DNA of 64,000 nt from Mycobacterium shimoidei (GCA_002101905.1 LQPU01000021.1:124001-188000), one strand, 5' to 3'. Numbered from the stretch's first letter, positions 20,322-33,433 are shown. The notes: generated from the letters alone by a model not told the origin. Numbers and translations are program-made.

Positions 20322-22868
20322 TCAGCCGAGGATCAGCGACTCGCCGTCGGGGCTGACGTTGACCGGCACGGTGTCGCCGTCGTGCACGTCGCCGGCCAGC
20401 AGCATCTTGGCCAGCTGGTCGCCGATGGCCTGCTGAACCAGCCGCCGCAGCGGGCGCGCCCCGTAGACCGGGTCGAAGCCGCGCTGGGCCAGCCAGCGCT
20501 TGGCGGCAAGCGACACCTGAAGGGTCAGCCGTCGCTGCGCGAGCCGCTTGCCCAGCTGCGCCAGCTGGATGTCCACGATCTGCAGCAGCTCTTCGGGGTT
20601 GAGGCCCTCGAAGATCAGCACGTCGTCGAGGCGGTTGATGAACTCCGGCTTGAACGTGGCGCGCACGGCGTCCATCACCTGTTCCTCGCTGCCGCCGGCC
20701 CCGAGGTTGGAGGTCAGGATCAAGATGGTGTTGCGGAAGTCGACCGTACGGCCCTGTCCGTCGGTGAGCCGGCCCTCGTCGAGGACCTGCAGCAGCACGT
20801 CGAACACGTCCGGGTGAGCTTTCTCGATCTCGTCGAACAGCACCACCGTGTAGGGCCGCCGTCGCACCGCCTCGGTCAACTGGCCGCCCTGCTCGTAGCC
20901 GACGTAGCCGGGTGGCGCACCGACCAGGCGGGCCACCGAGTGCTTCTCGCCGTACTCGCTCATGTCGATGCGGACCATCGCCCGTTCGTCGTCGAACAGG
21001 AAGTCGGCCAGCGCCTTGGCCAGCTCGGTCTTACCGACACCGGTGGGACCGAGGAACATGAACGCTCCGGTCGGCCGGTTGGGATCGGCCACGCCGGCCC
21101 GGCTGCGGCGCACCGCATCGGACACCGCCTGCACCGGCTTCTTCTGGCCGACGACGCGTTTGGCCAGCTCGTCTTCCATCCGCAACAGCTTGGCGGTCTC
21201 GCCCTCCAGCAACCGCCCGGCCGGGATCCCCGTCCAGGCGGAGACCACGTCGGCGATGTCGTCCGGACCGACCTCTTCCTTGAGCATCATGGCCTCGCGG
21301 GCCTGCGCCTGCGGCAGTGCGGCTTCGAGTTTCTTCTCCACCTCCGGGATGCGGCCGTAGCGCAACTCGGCGGCCTTGGCCAGGTCGCCGTCCCGCTCGG
21401 CGCGCTCGGACTCGCCGCGCAGCGTCTCCAACTGCTCTTTGAGCTCGCGGACGGTATCGATGGCGTTCTTCTCGTTGTGCCAGCGAGTGGTCAGCTCGGC
21501 GAGCTTCTCCTTCTGGTCGGCCAGCTCGCTGCGCAGCTTCTCCAGGCGCTCCTTGGAGGCCTCGTCCTCCTCCTTTTCCAGCGCCATCTCCTCGATCTCC
21601 AGGCGCCGCACCAGCCGCTCGACCTCGTCGATCTCGACGGGCCGCGAGTCGATCTCCATGCGCAGCCGGCTGGCGGCCTCGTCGACCAGGTCGATGGCCT
21701 TGTCCGGCAGGAAGCGCGAGGTGATGTACCGGTCGGACAACGTGGCCGCTGCCACCAGCGCCGAGTCGGTGATCCGCACACCGTGGTGCACCTCGTAGCG
21801 GTCCTTCAGCCCGCGCAGGATCCCGATGGTGTCCTCCACCGACGGCTGACCGACGTATACCTGCTGGAAACGCCGCTCCAAGGCGGCGTCCTTTTCGATG
21901 TGCTTGCGGTACTCGTCGAGCGTGGTCGCACCGACCAGCCGCAGCTCGCCGCGGGCCAGCATCGGCTTGATCATGTTGCCGGCGTCCATTGCGCCTTCGC
22001 CGGTGGCGCCGGCACCCACGATGGTGTGCAGCTCGTCGATGAACGTGATGATCTGCCCGGCGGCGTTCTTGATGTCATCGAGGACCGCCTTGAGCCGTTC
22101 CTCGAACTCGCCGCGGTACTTCGAGCCGGCCACCATCGAGCCGAGGTCCAGCGCGATGATCGTCTTATCGCGCAGGCTTTCCGGTACATCGCCGGCGACG
22201 ATGCGCTGCGCCAAACCTTCCACGATCGCGGTCTTGCCGACGCCGGGCTCACCGATCAACACCGGGTTGTTCTTGGTGCGACGGCTCAGGACCTGGATGA
22301 CGCGACGAATCTCGTTGTCACGTCCGATGACCGGGTCCAGCTTGCCTTCCCGCGCGCGAGCGGTCAGGTCGGTGGAGTACTTCTCCAGCGCCTGGTAGGT
22401 GGCCTCGGGGTCGGGACTGGTGACCCGGGCGCTGCCGCGCACCTTGACGAAAGCCTCCCGCAGCGCCTGGGGCGATGCGCCGTGGCCGGTCAGCAGCTTG
22501 GCGACGTCGGAGTCGCCGGTGGCCAGCCCGACCATCAGGTGCTCGGTGGAGACGTACTCGTCGTCGAGTTCGGTGGCCAGTTGCTGGGCGGTGGTGATGG
22601 CCGCCAGCGATTCACGGGACAGCTGCGGTTGCGAGCTGGCCCCGGTGATCTGCGGCAGCGCGTCGAGCAGGCGCTGGTTTTCAGCGCGCACAGTGGCGGG
22701 CTCGACACCGACAGCCTCCAGCAGTGGCGCGGCGATCCCGTCTTTCTGTGTCAGCAGCGCCAACAGCAGGTGCGCGGGCCGGATCTCCGGGTTGCCGGCC
22801 GCCGAAGCCGCCTGCAGGGCCGAAGTCAGCGCGGCCTGCGCCTTGGTTGTCGGGTTGAACGAGTCCAC
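20322..22868 (-). CDS. clpB: ClpB disaggregase (Hsp100)
   Basis: This 848-residue Hsp100 chaperone pulls proteins out of aggregates together with DnaK-DnaJ-GrpE. Domains in order are the N-terminal Clp repeat domain (1-145), the first AAA+ module with Walker A GEPGVGKT (206-213), the coiled-coil middle domain (about 400-525, [26 protein letters not shown]) and the second AAA+ module with GPTGVGKTE and [13 protein letters not shown]. There is no ClpP-binding loop, as expected. A HAIR-like operator lies 68 bases upstream, so it should be repressed by HspR together with the dnaK operon. Confidence 0.97.
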   Translation of the reverse strand: MDSFNPTTKAQAALTSALQAASAAGNPEIRPAHLLLALLTQKDGIAAPLLEAVGVEPATVRAENQRLLDALPQITGASSQPQLSRESLAAITTAQQLATELDDEYVSTEHLMVGLATGDSDVAKLLTGHGASPQALREAFVKVRGSARVTSPDPEATYQALEKYSTDLTARAREGKLDPVIGRDNEIRRVIQVLSRRTKNNPVLIGEPGVGKTAIVEGLAQRIVAGDVPESLRDKTIIALDLGSMVAGSKYRGEFEERLKAVLDDIKNAAGQIITFIDELHTIVGAGATGEGAMDAGNMIKPMLARGELRLVGATTLDEYRKHIEKDAALERRFQQVYVGQPSVEDTIGILRGLKDRYEVHHGVRITDSALVAAATLSDRYITSRFLPDKAIDLVDEAASRLRMEIDSRPVEIDEVERLVRRLEIEEMALEKEEDEASKERLEKLRSELADQKEKLAELTTRWHNEKNAIDTVRELKEQLETLRGESERAERDGDLAKAAELRYGRIPEVEKKLEAALPQAQAREAMMLKEEVGPDDIADVVSAWTGIPAGRLLEGETAKLLRMEDELAKRVVGQKKPVQAVSDAVRRSRAGVADPNRPTGAFMFLGPTGVGKTELAKALADFLFDDERAMVRIDMSEYGEKHSVARLVGAPPGYVGYEQGGQLTEAVRRRPYTVVLFDEIEKAHPDVFDVLLQVLDEGRLTDGQGRTVDFRNTILILTSNLGAGGSEEQVMDAVRATFKPEFINRLDDVLIFEGLNPEELLQIVDIQLAQLGKRLAQRRLTLQVSLAAKRWLAQRGFDPVYGARPLRRLVQQAIGDQLAKMLLAGDVHDGDTVPVNVSPDGESLILG

Positions 22869-22935
22869 GACGACCTCCGTTCGGGGTCACAAGGGGTTGT
22901 CAAAAATGCTTCTCGGGATGTCTAACGCCGTCAAG

Positions 22936-22956
22936 GTTGAGTCTGTTCCGCTCAAG
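22936..22956 (-). promoter_or_regulatory. HspR-binding HAIR element upstream of clpB
   Basis: The sequence GTTGAGT-N7-GCTCAAG matches the HAIR consensus CTTGAGT-N7-ACTCAAG at 6 of 7 positions in each half, with the exact 7-base spacer. It lies 68-88 bases upstream of the clpB start, between clpB and the divergent gene at 23043. In M. tuberculosis HspR is known to repress clpB through such a site, and hspR itself is present at 28990-29364. Confidence 0.85.
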
Positions 22957-23042
22957 TTAAAAATTTTCGGCAGTATGACAGTTAGGCGTCGATATGTGAG
23001 CCTTCGCGACGCGGCGCAAGCAATGTCACAGAATGGAGCGCT

Positions 23043-23696
23043 ATGTCGAGCTATCCACCGTCGATGCCGCCCTTGGGGCCGCCGGGCCCGCCCCCGGGGC
23101 CGGGGCCGCAGGGGGCGCAGCCACCGTGGGAGCCTTACCCCGACCAGTGGCCGCCGCCCCCGCCGCCGGGTCCCTACCCCCCGCCCCCGCCGCCGGGCTG
23201 GCAGCCGGGCGGCGCATGGCCTCCGCCGCCCGGGGCGGCACCGGGCTGGGCGCCGGGCCCTGCCGGCTGGCCCGCGCCGCCGCCGGGGCCGCCACGGCGA
23301 AAGCTGACCGCGTGGATCGTGGCCGGAGCCGTCGCGCTTATCACGGCGGTGGTCGTCACCGCGGTGCTGCTCACGCAGGTGGCCCCCAAGCCGAAATCCG
23401 ATGAGGCGCAGATCCGCGCCCTGATCGCCAAGGCGACAACCACCAACAGCTCCGACCTCAGCGAGTTCCGCGAGCTATGGTGCGCCAAGATCCAGCGCGT
23501 CATCGATCAGGTACAGCAATTCCACCCCACCTTGCCCGAGCCCCCATCGAAATCGCGCGGTCAAATCACCGTCAAATCCATCGAGATCGACGGTGACAAA
23601 GCCACTGCGACCATCGCCAACACCAGCCACGGCAGAACCCGTGACGCCCAGATGACGTTCCGCAAAGAACGCGGCGAATGGAAGCTTTGCCTCTAG
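23043..23696 (+). CDS. Proline-rich single-pass membrane protein
   Basis: This 217-residue protein has an extremely Pro/Gly/Trp-rich cytosolic N-terminus (about 1-85, repeats such as PPPPPGPYPPPPPPGW). One membrane helix follows (about 90-112, TAWIVAGAVALITAVVVTAVLLTQV), then a periplasmic NTF2-like domain of about 100 residues (SDEAQIRALIAKAT to MTFRKERGEWKLCL). The plan matches the protein at 1158-1979 and a family of mycobacterial proteins of unknown function. It is divergent from clpB, and its stop overlaps that of the SRPBCC gene (CTAG). Confidence 0.82.
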   Translation: MSSYPPSMPPLGPPGPPPGPGPQGAQPPWEPYPDQWPPPPPPGPYPPPPPPGWQPGGAWPPPPGAAPGWAPGPAGWPAPPPGPPRRKLTAWIVAGAVALITAVVVTAVLLTQVAPKPKSDEAQIRALIAKATTTNSSDLSEFRELWCAKIQRVIDQVQQFHPTLPEPPSKSRGQITVKSIEIDGDKATATIANTSHGRTRDAQMTFRKERGEWKLCL

Positions 23697-24145
23697 CCGC
23701 CGTCTAGCAGCTTGCCCAGCTGGGCCGCAATCCGAACCCAGCCTTTGCCCATGATGTCGCGGGAACGTCGCTGAACGACGTCATCGAGGTCAAAGCCAGT
23801 GTGCCGCAGGATGACTCGGGTGCCATGACCCTCGGGATACAGAGTCCAGGAGACCATCCACGTCGCGGGTTGGCCGGATGCCGCATCGGCCCAGCTGATG
23901 GTCAGCTGCTTGCCCTCTTGCACCGCGATTACCTCGCACGCGATGTCACCGGAGAAGCCCACCGACGGCATTGGTTGGCCCCGAAACGTGAAACGGGTGC
24001 CGACAACCGGCGCAAAGCCACTGGGTTGCATCAGCCACCGCGCCATCAGCTCCGGCGTGGTCAGCGCCCGCCACACCCGTTCGGGTGGATGCGCATAGAA
24101 CTGGTCGACCTCGATGACCTGCGGGTCAGCGGTGGTGTCTGTCAT
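23693..24145 (-). CDS. SRPBCC/AHSA1-type protein paired with an ArsR regulator
   Basis: This 150-residue protein of the AHSA1/START-like fold shows the family pattern IEVDQFYAHPPERVWRALTTPELMARWLMQPSGFAPVVGTRFTFR and a later WTLYPEGHGTRVILRHTGF. Such proteins bind hydrophobic ligands and often sit after an ArsR repressor; the ligand here is unknown. The start at MTDTTADP is set by the ATGA overlap with the upstream ArsR gene. It forms a two-gene operon with that regulator. Confidence 0.87.
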   Translation of the reverse strand: MTDTTADPQVIEVDQFYAHPPERVWRALTTPELMARWLMQPSGFAPVVGTRFTFRGQPMPSVGFSGDIACEVIAVQEGKQLTISWADAASGQPATWMVSWTLYPEGHGTRVILRHTGFDLDDVVQRRSRDIMGKGWVRIAAQLGKLLDGG

Positions 24146-24510
24146 GAATCTTCCTCTCCCCCGCAAGCGGGTGGTGGTCCGGCCATTTCGTCAAGCACCT
24201 CACCCAGAGCGGTCAACCGCTCGCGCCAGTACCGCTCATATGGGCTCAGCCAGGCCGAGATCTCTTGCAGCGGTTCGGCGTTGACCCGGTAGTGGCGGAA
24301 CCTGCCCCGCTTCTCCTCGGCGACCAGTCCGCACTCGCGCAGCATCTTCAGGTGTTCGGACACGCTGGGGCGAGCCATATCGAAGCGCTCGGAGATCGCT
24401 GCCACGGTGCGCTCGCCGTCGAGCAGCATGTCGAGAATGTCGCGGCGGGTCGGGTTGGCCAATGCGGCAAAGATCGAGTCGGTGCGGTTGACCTTGGCGC
24501 GCTGCGGCAC
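24142..24510 (-). CDS. ArsR-family HTH transcriptional regulator
   Basis: This 122-residue winged-helix repressor has the core FAALANPTRRDILDMLLDGERTVAAISERFDMARPSVSEHLKMLRECGLVAEEKRGRFRHYRVN. The classic metal-binding CVC motif of ArsR/SmtB is absent from the recognition helix, so it is more likely a ligand- or partner-sensing member, as often found fused or coupled to SRPBCC proteins. A perfect palindrome 13-32 bases upstream of the start is its probable operator. Confidence 0.92.
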   Translation of the reverse strand: MPQRAKVNRTDSIFAALANPTRRDILDMLLDGERTVAAISERFDMARPSVSEHLKMLRECGLVAEEKRGRFRHYRVNAEPLQEISAWLSPYERYWRERLTALGEVLDEMAGPPPACGGEEDS

Positions 24511-24522
24511 AGCCCAGATATT

Positions 24523-24542
24523 AGGTAGGATTTTTCCTACCT
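24523..24542. promoter_or_regulatory. Perfect palindrome, probable ArsR operator
   Basis: Arms AGGTAGGA and TCCTACCT flank a 4-base TTTT spacer. The site lies in the 57-base gap between the divergent ArsR gene (start 24510) and the Sap-like membrane gene (GTG 24568), within an A+T-rich patch that stands out in this high-GC region. A repressor bound here could control both directions. Confidence 0.7.
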
Positions 24543-24567
24543 GTCAACTATCGGCTACCGTTCTCCC

Positions 24568-25239
24568 GTGGCGATCAGCTGGCTCTCAGAACTCACCGGA
24601 CTCGGCTCGCTCGCGCTGGTTGTCGCGCTTTCCCCGCTGTCCGTCATCCCGGCCGTGCTGGTCTTGAGCACACCGCGGCCGCGGGCGACCAGCCTGGCGT
24701 TTCTGGCCGGCTGGGTCGTCGCCTTGGCGGCGCTCACCGCTTTGGCCATCGCGGTCTCGGGTTTGCTCGGCGGGTTGCAGAAATCGCCGCCGGTCTGGGC
24801 GTCGTGGCTGCGGATCGTCGCCGGTGCAGCACTGGTCGTGTTCGGCATTTATCAGTGGCTGACCCGGGAACGCCATACCGAGATGCCGGGCTGGATGCGC
24901 TCGCTCACCACCGTCACCCCGCCGCGCGCCGGGGTGCTGGCCGCGGTACTGGCCGTGATACGACCCGAAGTGTTATTTGTTTGCGCGGCAGCCGGTTTGG
25001 CGATCGGCAGTGCGGGAGCGGGCACGGACCGAGTGTGGATAGGGGCCGCCTACTTCGTGGGCATCGCGGCATCCACGGTCGCGGTCCCGGTGCTCGCCTA
25101 CACCGCCGCGGGTGATCGCCTCGACGAACCGCTGAACCGGCTGAAAACGTGGATGGAGCGCCACCACGCCGCCATGGTTGCCGTCGTCCTGATCGTGATC
25201 GGTGTGGTGGTGTTGTACAAGGGAATTCGCCACGTCTGA
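24568..25239 (+). CDS. Sap/GAP-family polytopic membrane protein
   Basis: This 223-residue protein has about six membrane helices. Features of the mycobacterial GAP/Sap family, which helps bring glycolipids to the cell surface, are visible in ALVVALSPLSVIPAVLVLSTPRPRATSLAFLAGW, and the helical hairpins follow (IVAGAALVVFGIYQWLTR; AVVLIVIGVVVLYKGI). GTG start at 24568. It shares a short regulatory gap and a palindrome with the divergent ArsR-SRPBCC operon. The cargo is unknown. Confidence 0.8.
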   Translation: MAISWLSELTGLGSLALVVALSPLSVIPAVLVLSTPRPRATSLAFLAGWVVALAALTALAIAVSGLLGGLQKSPPVWASWLRIVAGAALVVFGIYQWLTRERHTEMPGWMRSLTTVTPPRAGVLAAVLAVIRPEVLFVCAAAGLAIGSAGAGTDRVWIGAAYFVGIAASTVAVPVLAYTAAGDRLDEPLNRLKTWMERHHAAMVAVVLIVIGVVVLYKGIRHV

Positions 25240-25262
25240 GGCCGCGCATAAAATCGGCGCCC

Positions 25263-26435
25263 GTGGGGCTGGAGAACCGGGACGCGCTGCAGCTGTTGCG
25301 CGCTGCCTTCGACGAGCAGGCCGCGCGCGACGCCGACAGCTTCGTCGGGCGGTTCTACACCCGCTGGTTTTCCCTTGACGTCGCGTTGCGCGACCTGTTC
25401 CCACCGGACATGGCCCGCCAGCGGGCGGCCTTTGCCCACGCGCTGAACTGGGTGTACGGCGAACTGCTGGCGCAGCGCGCTCAGGCGCCGGTGGCGTTTT
25501 TGGCCCAGCTGGGCCGCGACCACCGCAAGTACGGGGTCGCCCCGAAGCACTACGAGACGTTGCATCAGGCGCTCTACACCACGCTGCGCGACGAGCTTGC
25601 CGAGGCCTGGACCGACGCGGTCGACGAAACCGCCCGACAGTCGCTGAATCTCATCACCGGGGTGATGAGTGGCGCCGCCGACGCCGACGAGGGGCCGGCC
25701 TGGTGGGACGGCACGGTGATCGAACACCTGCGAGTGTCGCGCGACCTCGCGGTGATCCGGCTGCAACTCGACCGCGCGCTGCATTATCACCCCGGCCAGT
25801 ACGTCAACGTGGCGATCCCGCAATGCCCGCGTAGGTGGCGCTACCTCACACCCGCTATCCCGCCGGACGAGAGCGGCGGGATCGAGTTCCATGTGCGCGC
25901 GGTTCCCGGTGGGCTGGTGAGCAACGCCATCGTCGGGGAAACCCGGCCCGGTGACCGGTGGCGGCTGTCGAGTCCGCACGGCGCGATGCAGGTCGACCGC
26001 GACGGCGGCGACGTGCTGATGGTGGCGGGCAGCACCGGTCTGGCGCCGCTGCGCTCGATCGTCATGGATCTGGCCCGCTGGGCGCATAACCCGCGGGTGC
26101 ACATGTTCTTCGGCGGCCGCTACCCGTGCGAACTGTACGATTTGCGAACGCTGTGGCAGATCGCCGCACACAATCCCTGGCTGTCGGTGTCGCCGGTTTC
26201 GGAGTACACCAGCGACCCGGCGTGGGCCGGCGATTATCCGGACGTGACACCGCCGCGCGGGCTGCATGTCCGACAGACCGGCCGGCTTGCGGACGTGGTC
26301 ACCAAGTACGGCAACTGGAGCGACCGCCAAATCTTGATCTGCGGCGGACCGGACATGGTTCGTGCCACCAAGGCGGCGCTGATCGCCAAAGGGGCTCCGC
26401 CCGAACAGATTCAGCACGACCCACTGTCGGGCTAG
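25263..26435 (+). CDS. Type II flavohaemoglobin (Rv0385-like)
   Basis: This 390-residue protein has an N-terminal globin domain (1-about 140, proximal His87 in LGRDHRKYGV, B10 Tyr in RFYTRW) followed by a ferredoxin-NADP reductase-like FAD/NAD module (about 150-390, YHPGQYVNVAIP, VAGSTGLAPLRSIV, ICGGPDMVRATKAAL). The start at GTG 25263 gives the same length as Rv0385. Mycobacterial type II flavohaemoglobins differ from NO-detoxifying Hmp and have been linked to D-lactate oxidation and redox stress. It is 23 bases after the membrane gene, so it may be in the same unit. Confidence 0.9.
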   Translation: MGLENRDALQLLRAAFDEQAARDADSFVGRFYTRWFSLDVALRDLFPPDMARQRAAFAHALNWVYGELLAQRAQAPVAFLAQLGRDHRKYGVAPKHYETLHQALYTTLRDELAEAWTDAVDETARQSLNLITGVMSGAADADEGPAWWDGTVIEHLRVSRDLAVIRLQLDRALHYHPGQYVNVAIPQCPRRWRYLTPAIPPDESGGIEFHVRAVPGGLVSNAIVGETRPGDRWRLSSPHGAMQVDRDGGDVLMVAGSTGLAPLRSIVMDLARWAHNPRVHMFFGGRYPCELYDLRTLWQIAAHNPWLSVSPVSEYTSDPAWAGDYPDVTPPRGLHVRQTGRLADVVTKYGNWSDRQILICGGPDMVRATKAALIAKGAPPEQIQHDPLSG

Positions 26436-26445
26436 GCTGGCCGCT

Positions 26446-27336
26446 GTGCACATAGTCACGCTGCGCGACGCGTCGTCGCCGGTGGCGGCGCAGTTCGTTC
26501 CCGACGCCGGGATGATCGGCACGTCGCTCACCGACGACGGCGTGGAACTGCTCGGTCAGCGTCGCGGACTGGACGCCTACATCGCCGACGCCAAGACCAT
26601 GGGTATCCCGCTGCTGTATCCGTGGGCAAACCGCTTGGGCGACAACACCTATACCGCCCATGGGAAGACGGTCACGCTGGTTCCGGGCCAAGGCGGCGTG
26701 CGCGCCGATGCCAACGGGCTCCCGATCCACGGCGTGCTGGCCGGCTATCCGAACTGGCGTGTCCTGGCCGAGTCGGCCGACGAGATCACCGCCGAACTCG
26801 ATTTCGGCGCGGATCCCAAACTGCTGGCCAGCTTCCCGTTCCCACACCTGCTGGCGGTGAGCGTGCGACTCGCCGACCGGACACTGACGGTGCGCACCGC
26901 GGTGACACCGACCGCGGACAAAGCGGTCCCGTCGTGTTTCGGGTTTCACCCCTATCTGCAGTTGCCGGACGTGCCACGCAGCCAGTGGGTTATCGAGACG
27001 CCACCGCTGCGACATCTGGCCCTCGACGAGCGTGGACTGCCCACCGGGCAAGCCTCTCGTCAACAGGCTGCTGTTGAACCATTGGGCGACAAGGCTTTTG
27101 ACGACGGATACGACGAGGTCGCCGACGGCGCGGTGTTCGCGGTCTCCGGAGGCGGGCGTCGTATCGAGGTGCATTTCGATCGCGGTTATCCGGCGGCGCA
27201 GATCTTCGCGCCACCGGGCGAAGATGTGGTGTGCTTCGAACCGATGGCCGCACCCACCGACGCGCTGCGCCGCGGCGACTACCCGCTCGCCCGTCCGGGT
27301 GACTCGGCGGTCGCCCAGTTCTCGATCCGGGTCTGA
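26446..27336 (+). CDS. Aldose 1-epimerase (galactose mutarotase) family protein
   Basis: This 296-residue beta-sandwich protein of the GalM/YeaD superfamily is expected to interconvert anomers of a sugar or sugar phosphate. Family elements are IPLLYPWANRLGDNTY, GLPIHGVLAGYPNW with the catalytic His, CFGFHPYLQLP with the second His, and CFEPMAAPTDALRRGDYP near the catalytic Glu. GTG start at 26446, ten bases after the flavohaemoglobin stop, so co-transcription is likely. The sugar substrate is not evident. Confidence 0.9.
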   Translation: MHIVTLRDASSPVAAQFVPDAGMIGTSLTDDGVELLGQRRGLDAYIADAKTMGIPLLYPWANRLGDNTYTAHGKTVTLVPGQGGVRADANGLPIHGVLAGYPNWRVLAESADEITAELDFGADPKLLASFPFPHLLAVSVRLADRTLTVRTAVTPTADKAVPSCFGFHPYLQLPDVPRSQWVIETPPLRHLALDERGLPTGQASRQQAAVEPLGDKAFDDGYDEVADGAVFAVSGGGRRIEVHFDRGYPAAQIFAPPGEDVVCFEPMAAPTDALRRGDYPLARPGDSAVAQFSIRV

Positions 27337-27425
27337 TCGGCACCGAAACGCTGTTAGACTGCCGCCAGTAGGTGGGGTGCCGTTCGGTGGAGCATCACGA
27401 TCCACCACTTTCGTCGAGGTAGGCG

Positions 27426-28988
<1,563 letters not shown>

Positions 28989-28989
28989 G

Positions 28990-29364
28990 CTAGTGCCGCG
29001 GCCTCCAGACCACCACGGCGGTGCTCTTGGGCATGACGGCGAGGTCGCGGCGCCGGTTGGCGCGCAGTGCCTCGATCTCGGCGGCCATTTCGGCCACCCG
29101 CGCCTGCAGCGCCTCGACCTGGTTGGTCAACTCGATGATGCGCTTGATGCCGGCGAGGTTGACGCCCTCATCCTGGGAGAGCCGCTGCACCTCGCGCAGC
29201 AACTCCACGTCGTGTTCGGAATACCGCCGCCCGCCACCGGCACTGCGCTTCGGCCTGACCAAGCCGAGCCGGTCATAGGTACGCAACGTTTGGGCGTGCA
29301 TCCCGGCCAGCTCGGCGGCCACCGAGATGAGAAACGTTCGGGCGCTTTCCTTTTTCTTAGCCAT
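28990..29364 (-). CDS. hspR: Heat-shock repressor HspR (MerR family)
   Basis: This 124-residue MerR-type regulator closely resembles M. tuberculosis HspR, with ISVAAELAGMHAQTLRTYDRLGLVRPKRSAGGGRRYSEHDVELL as the winged HTH and then a coiled-coil and the conserved tail STAVVVWRPRH. It represses the dnaK operon and clpB by binding HAIR elements, with DnaK as co-repressor. The start is ATG 29364 or the GTG directly before it; both overlap the dnaJ stop. It is the last gene of dnaK-grpE-dnaJ-hspR. Confidence 0.96.
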   Translation of the reverse strand: MAKKKESARTFLISVAAELAGMHAQTLRTYDRLGLVRPKRSAGGGRRYSEHDVELLREVQRLSQDEGVNLAGIKRIIELTNQVEALQARVAEMAAEIEALRANRRRDLAVMPKSTAVVVWRPRH

Positions 29365-30551
29365 CACCGATTACCTGCCCATCCAGCCCGCGGATCGAAG
29401 CCGCTGGCCCGCTCGGCGGCAGCGTAGGCCTCGAGCGCTTCCTTCGCGGCACCTTTCAGGTCCGGTGGGACGGCGACCTTCACAGTGACGAGTAAGTCGC
29501 CGGCACCGCCGCTGCGCTTGGGCACGCCGCGCCCCCGCACCCGCAGGATGCGGCCGTCGGCGGTGCCCTTGGGCACCCGGACACCGACCCGACCGTCCAG
29601 CGTGGGCACTGAAAGCGTTGTGCCCAAAGCTAATTCGGAGAAGCTCACTGGGACTGTCACGGTCAGGTCGTCGCCGTCGCGCCCGAAGACCGGGTCCGGG
29701 CGCACGTGCACGGTGACGTAAAGGTCACCCGAGGGGGCGCCCCGCAACCCGGCCTCACCCTGTCCGGCCAGCCGGATCCGTTGTCCGTCCTCCACACCCG
29801 GCGGGATCCGCACGTTGATGGTGCGGGTACGGGTGGTGACACCGGTTCCCTTGCATTGGTCGCACGGGTGCTCGATGATCGACCCGCTGCCACGGCAATC
29901 CGTACACGGCTCGGAGAAGCCGAAAGCGCCTTGGTTGCGGCTGATTACGCCCGAGCCGTTACAGGTGGGGCACACCTTGGGACTGGTACCCGGCCGGGCT
30001 CCGCTGCCATGACAGTTGGTGCACGGCGCCGGGCTGGTCAGCCGCAGCGGCATCGCCACGCCCTTGGTGGCCTCCAGGAAGCTCAGCTCGGCTTCGGTCT
30101 CCAGGTCGTTGCCGCGCCGTGGCCGGCTCGGGCGCGGCGAGGCGCCACGGCCGAACAAGCCGCCGAACAGGTCGCCGATGTTGGTGCCGCCGGTGCGGCC
30201 CGCGGCGTCGAACAGATCGTTGAGGTCGAATTCGACGCCGTCGGAGCCGTAGCCGCGCATTCCGAAGCCGCCGAAACCACCACCGCCGTTGAACCGGCGA
30301 CCAAATCCGCCACCGGAGAACAGCCGACGGGTTTCGTCGTATTCTTTGCGCTTCTCCGGGTCCGACAGCACGCTGTTGGCTTCGGAGACGGCTTTGAACC
30401 GCTCCGCGGCGCTCGGGTTGTTCGGGTTCCGGTCGGGATGCAGTGAGGCAGCCAGCTTTCGGTAGGCCCGTTTGATTTCGTCTTGGCTGGCGTCAGGGGA
30501 GACGCCCAACTCCTTGTAGAAGTCCTTTTCGACCCACTCGCGTTGGGCCAT
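29364..30551 (-). CDS. dnaJ1: Chaperone DnaJ (DnaJ1 type)
   Basis: This 395-residue class A J-protein has a J-domain with HPD at 38-40 (LHPDRNPN), a Gly/Phe-rich linker ([17 protein letters not shown]) and four zinc-finger CxxCxGxG repeats ([32 protein letters not shown]), followed by the substrate-binding C-terminal domains. It stimulates DnaK ATPase and presents clients. It is the third gene of the operon and its stop overlaps the hspR start. Confidence 0.97.
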   Translation of the reverse strand: MAQREWVEKDFYKELGVSPDASQDEIKRAYRKLAASLHPDRNPNNPSAAERFKAVSEANSVLSDPEKRKEYDETRRLFSGGGFGRRFNGGGGFGGFGMRGYGSDGVEFDLNDLFDAAGRTGGTNIGDLFGGLFGRGASPRPSRPRRGNDLETEAELSFLEATKGVAMPLRLTSPAPCTNCHGSGARPGTSPKVCPTCNGSGVISRNQGAFGFSEPCTDCRGSGSIIEHPCDQCKGTGVTTRTRTINVRIPPGVEDGQRIRLAGQGEAGLRGAPSGDLYVTVHVRPDPVFGRDGDDLTVTVPVSFSELALGTTLSVPTLDGRVGVRVPKGTADGRILRVRGRGVPKRSGGAGDLLVTVKVAVPPDLKGAAKEALEAYAAAERASGFDPRAGWAGNR

Positions 30552-30626
30552 GTCGCGTCACCCCCTCTCACCTTCCTGGGTAACTGTGCGTTTCTAGATC
30601 CTCTTCAACTTCAACTTCCCGGCGCC

Positions 30627-31279
30627 TTACGATTCTGCGTTCTGCTCATCGGTCTCGGTGTCGTTATCGGCCGCTTCGGCCGCCTCGCCGCCCACCGCTG
30701 GAGCGTCGGCCTCCTCCGGGACAGTGTCGACGACACTGACCAAGGCGTGCCGCAGGATCTGATCGCCGAGCTTGTAGCCCCGCCGCATGACGTTGCCGAT
30801 CACCGGCTTGGTGCCCGGGGCCCCGTCACCTTCATGCTGGACGGCCTCGTGCAACTCCGGGTCGAAGTCCTCGCCCTCGGCGCCGAACGCAGCCAAGCCC
30901 AAACCGGACAAGACGTTGATCAGCTTGTCGGCGACCGACTTCAGCGGCCCCGACTCCAGGTCACCGTGGCTGCGTGCCCGGTCGAGATCGTCGAGCACGC
31001 CCAGCAATTGGCTGACCACAGTGGCCTTGGCGCGGTCGGCCGCCACCTGCTGGTCGCGCAGCGCCCGCTTGCGGTAGTTGGCGAAGTCGGCGTGCGCCCG
31101 CTGCAGATCGGCGGTCAACTCGGCGACCTTGTCGGCGGTCTCCGACCCCTGCGGCGCCGTGGCGTGCGGCGCCGGCCCGCTGGGGGCCGACCCGGACGCC
31201 ACGTGGCGCACTTCGCCGGTTTCGGGGTCAATCCGCCGCTTGTCGGTGACTGTTACCTGTTCGTGTGGGTTGCCTTCGG

Positions 31280-31283
<4 letters not shown>
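30627..31283 (-). CDS. grpE: Nucleotide exchange factor GrpE
   Basis: This 218-residue GrpE releases ADP from DnaK. It has a long N-terminal coiled-coil ([36 protein letters not shown]) and the C-terminal beta-wing ([37 protein letters not shown]). Its ends are charged and disordered (C-terminal acidic tail [23 protein letters not shown]). The start ATG overlaps the dnaK stop (ATGA). Confidence 0.97.
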
Positions 31284-33151
<1,868 letters not shown>

Positions 33152-33194
33152 GATGAATCCTCCCTGATAGACGAGCTTTGTGGGGCACTACACT

Positions 33195-33215
33195 GCTGAG
33201 TGAACCCGGCTCAAG
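33195..33215 (-). promoter_or_regulatory. HspR HAIR element 1 upstream of dnaK
   Basis: GCTGAGT-N7-GCTCAAG matches the HAIR consensus with the correct 7-base spacer (left half 5 of 7, right half 6 of 7). It lies 44-64 bases upstream of the dnaK ATG, likely over the promoter. Confidence 0.8.
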
Positions 33216-33249
33216 ACTGCCTGCGTCACCGCAGCGGTGTCAAGCTAGG

Positions 33250-33270
33250 GTTGAGCCTGATCCACTCAAG
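33250..33270 (-). promoter_or_regulatory. HspR HAIR element 2 upstream of dnaK
   Basis: GTTGAGC-N7-ACTCAAG matches the HAIR consensus with the correct 7-base spacer (left half 5 of 7, right half 7 of 7). It lies 55 bases beyond the first element, which would allow cooperative HspR binding. The rest of the 353-base gap between dnaK and the gene at 33505 holds the forward promoter and palindrome listed below, and I see no gene in it. Confidence 0.82.
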
Positions 33271-33405
33271 TTATCGTTCATCCTAACGGCATCGCCGACA
33301 GGTTTGTTCCCGGGCCGACTGATGCACTTGTTGGGTTCTTCTGTGCCAACGTTTTGCGCCGCCAATGCCTTCAATTGCAAAATCCAAAAATTTTCTGTGA
33401 ACGGG

Positions 33406-33433
33406 TTGACAACGCAGAGCAGCCGAGTAACTT
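33406..33433 (+). promoter_or_regulatory. Consensus-like sigma-A promoter for the repeat protein
   Basis: A perfect -35 hexamer TTGACA (33406-33411) is followed after 16 bases by TAACTT (33428-33433) as the likely -10. A purine-rich GGGAGGT ribosome site (about 33492-33498) and ATG 33505 follow. The -10 lies inside the palindrome at 33426-33450, which implies repression by occlusion. Confidence 0.6.

Noticed and set aside
18543..22925. A 1460-codon open frame on the plus strand opposite clpB, pyrE and neighbours
   Set aside because: It is the antisense shadow of well-supported minus-strand genes in high-GC DNA, with low-complexity His/Gln/Arg-rich sequence and no recognisable domain.
27386..27406. 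Weak inverted repeat GGTGGA/TCCACC before the radical SAM gene
   Set aside because: Six-base arms with a 9-base spacer are expected often by chance in this base composition.
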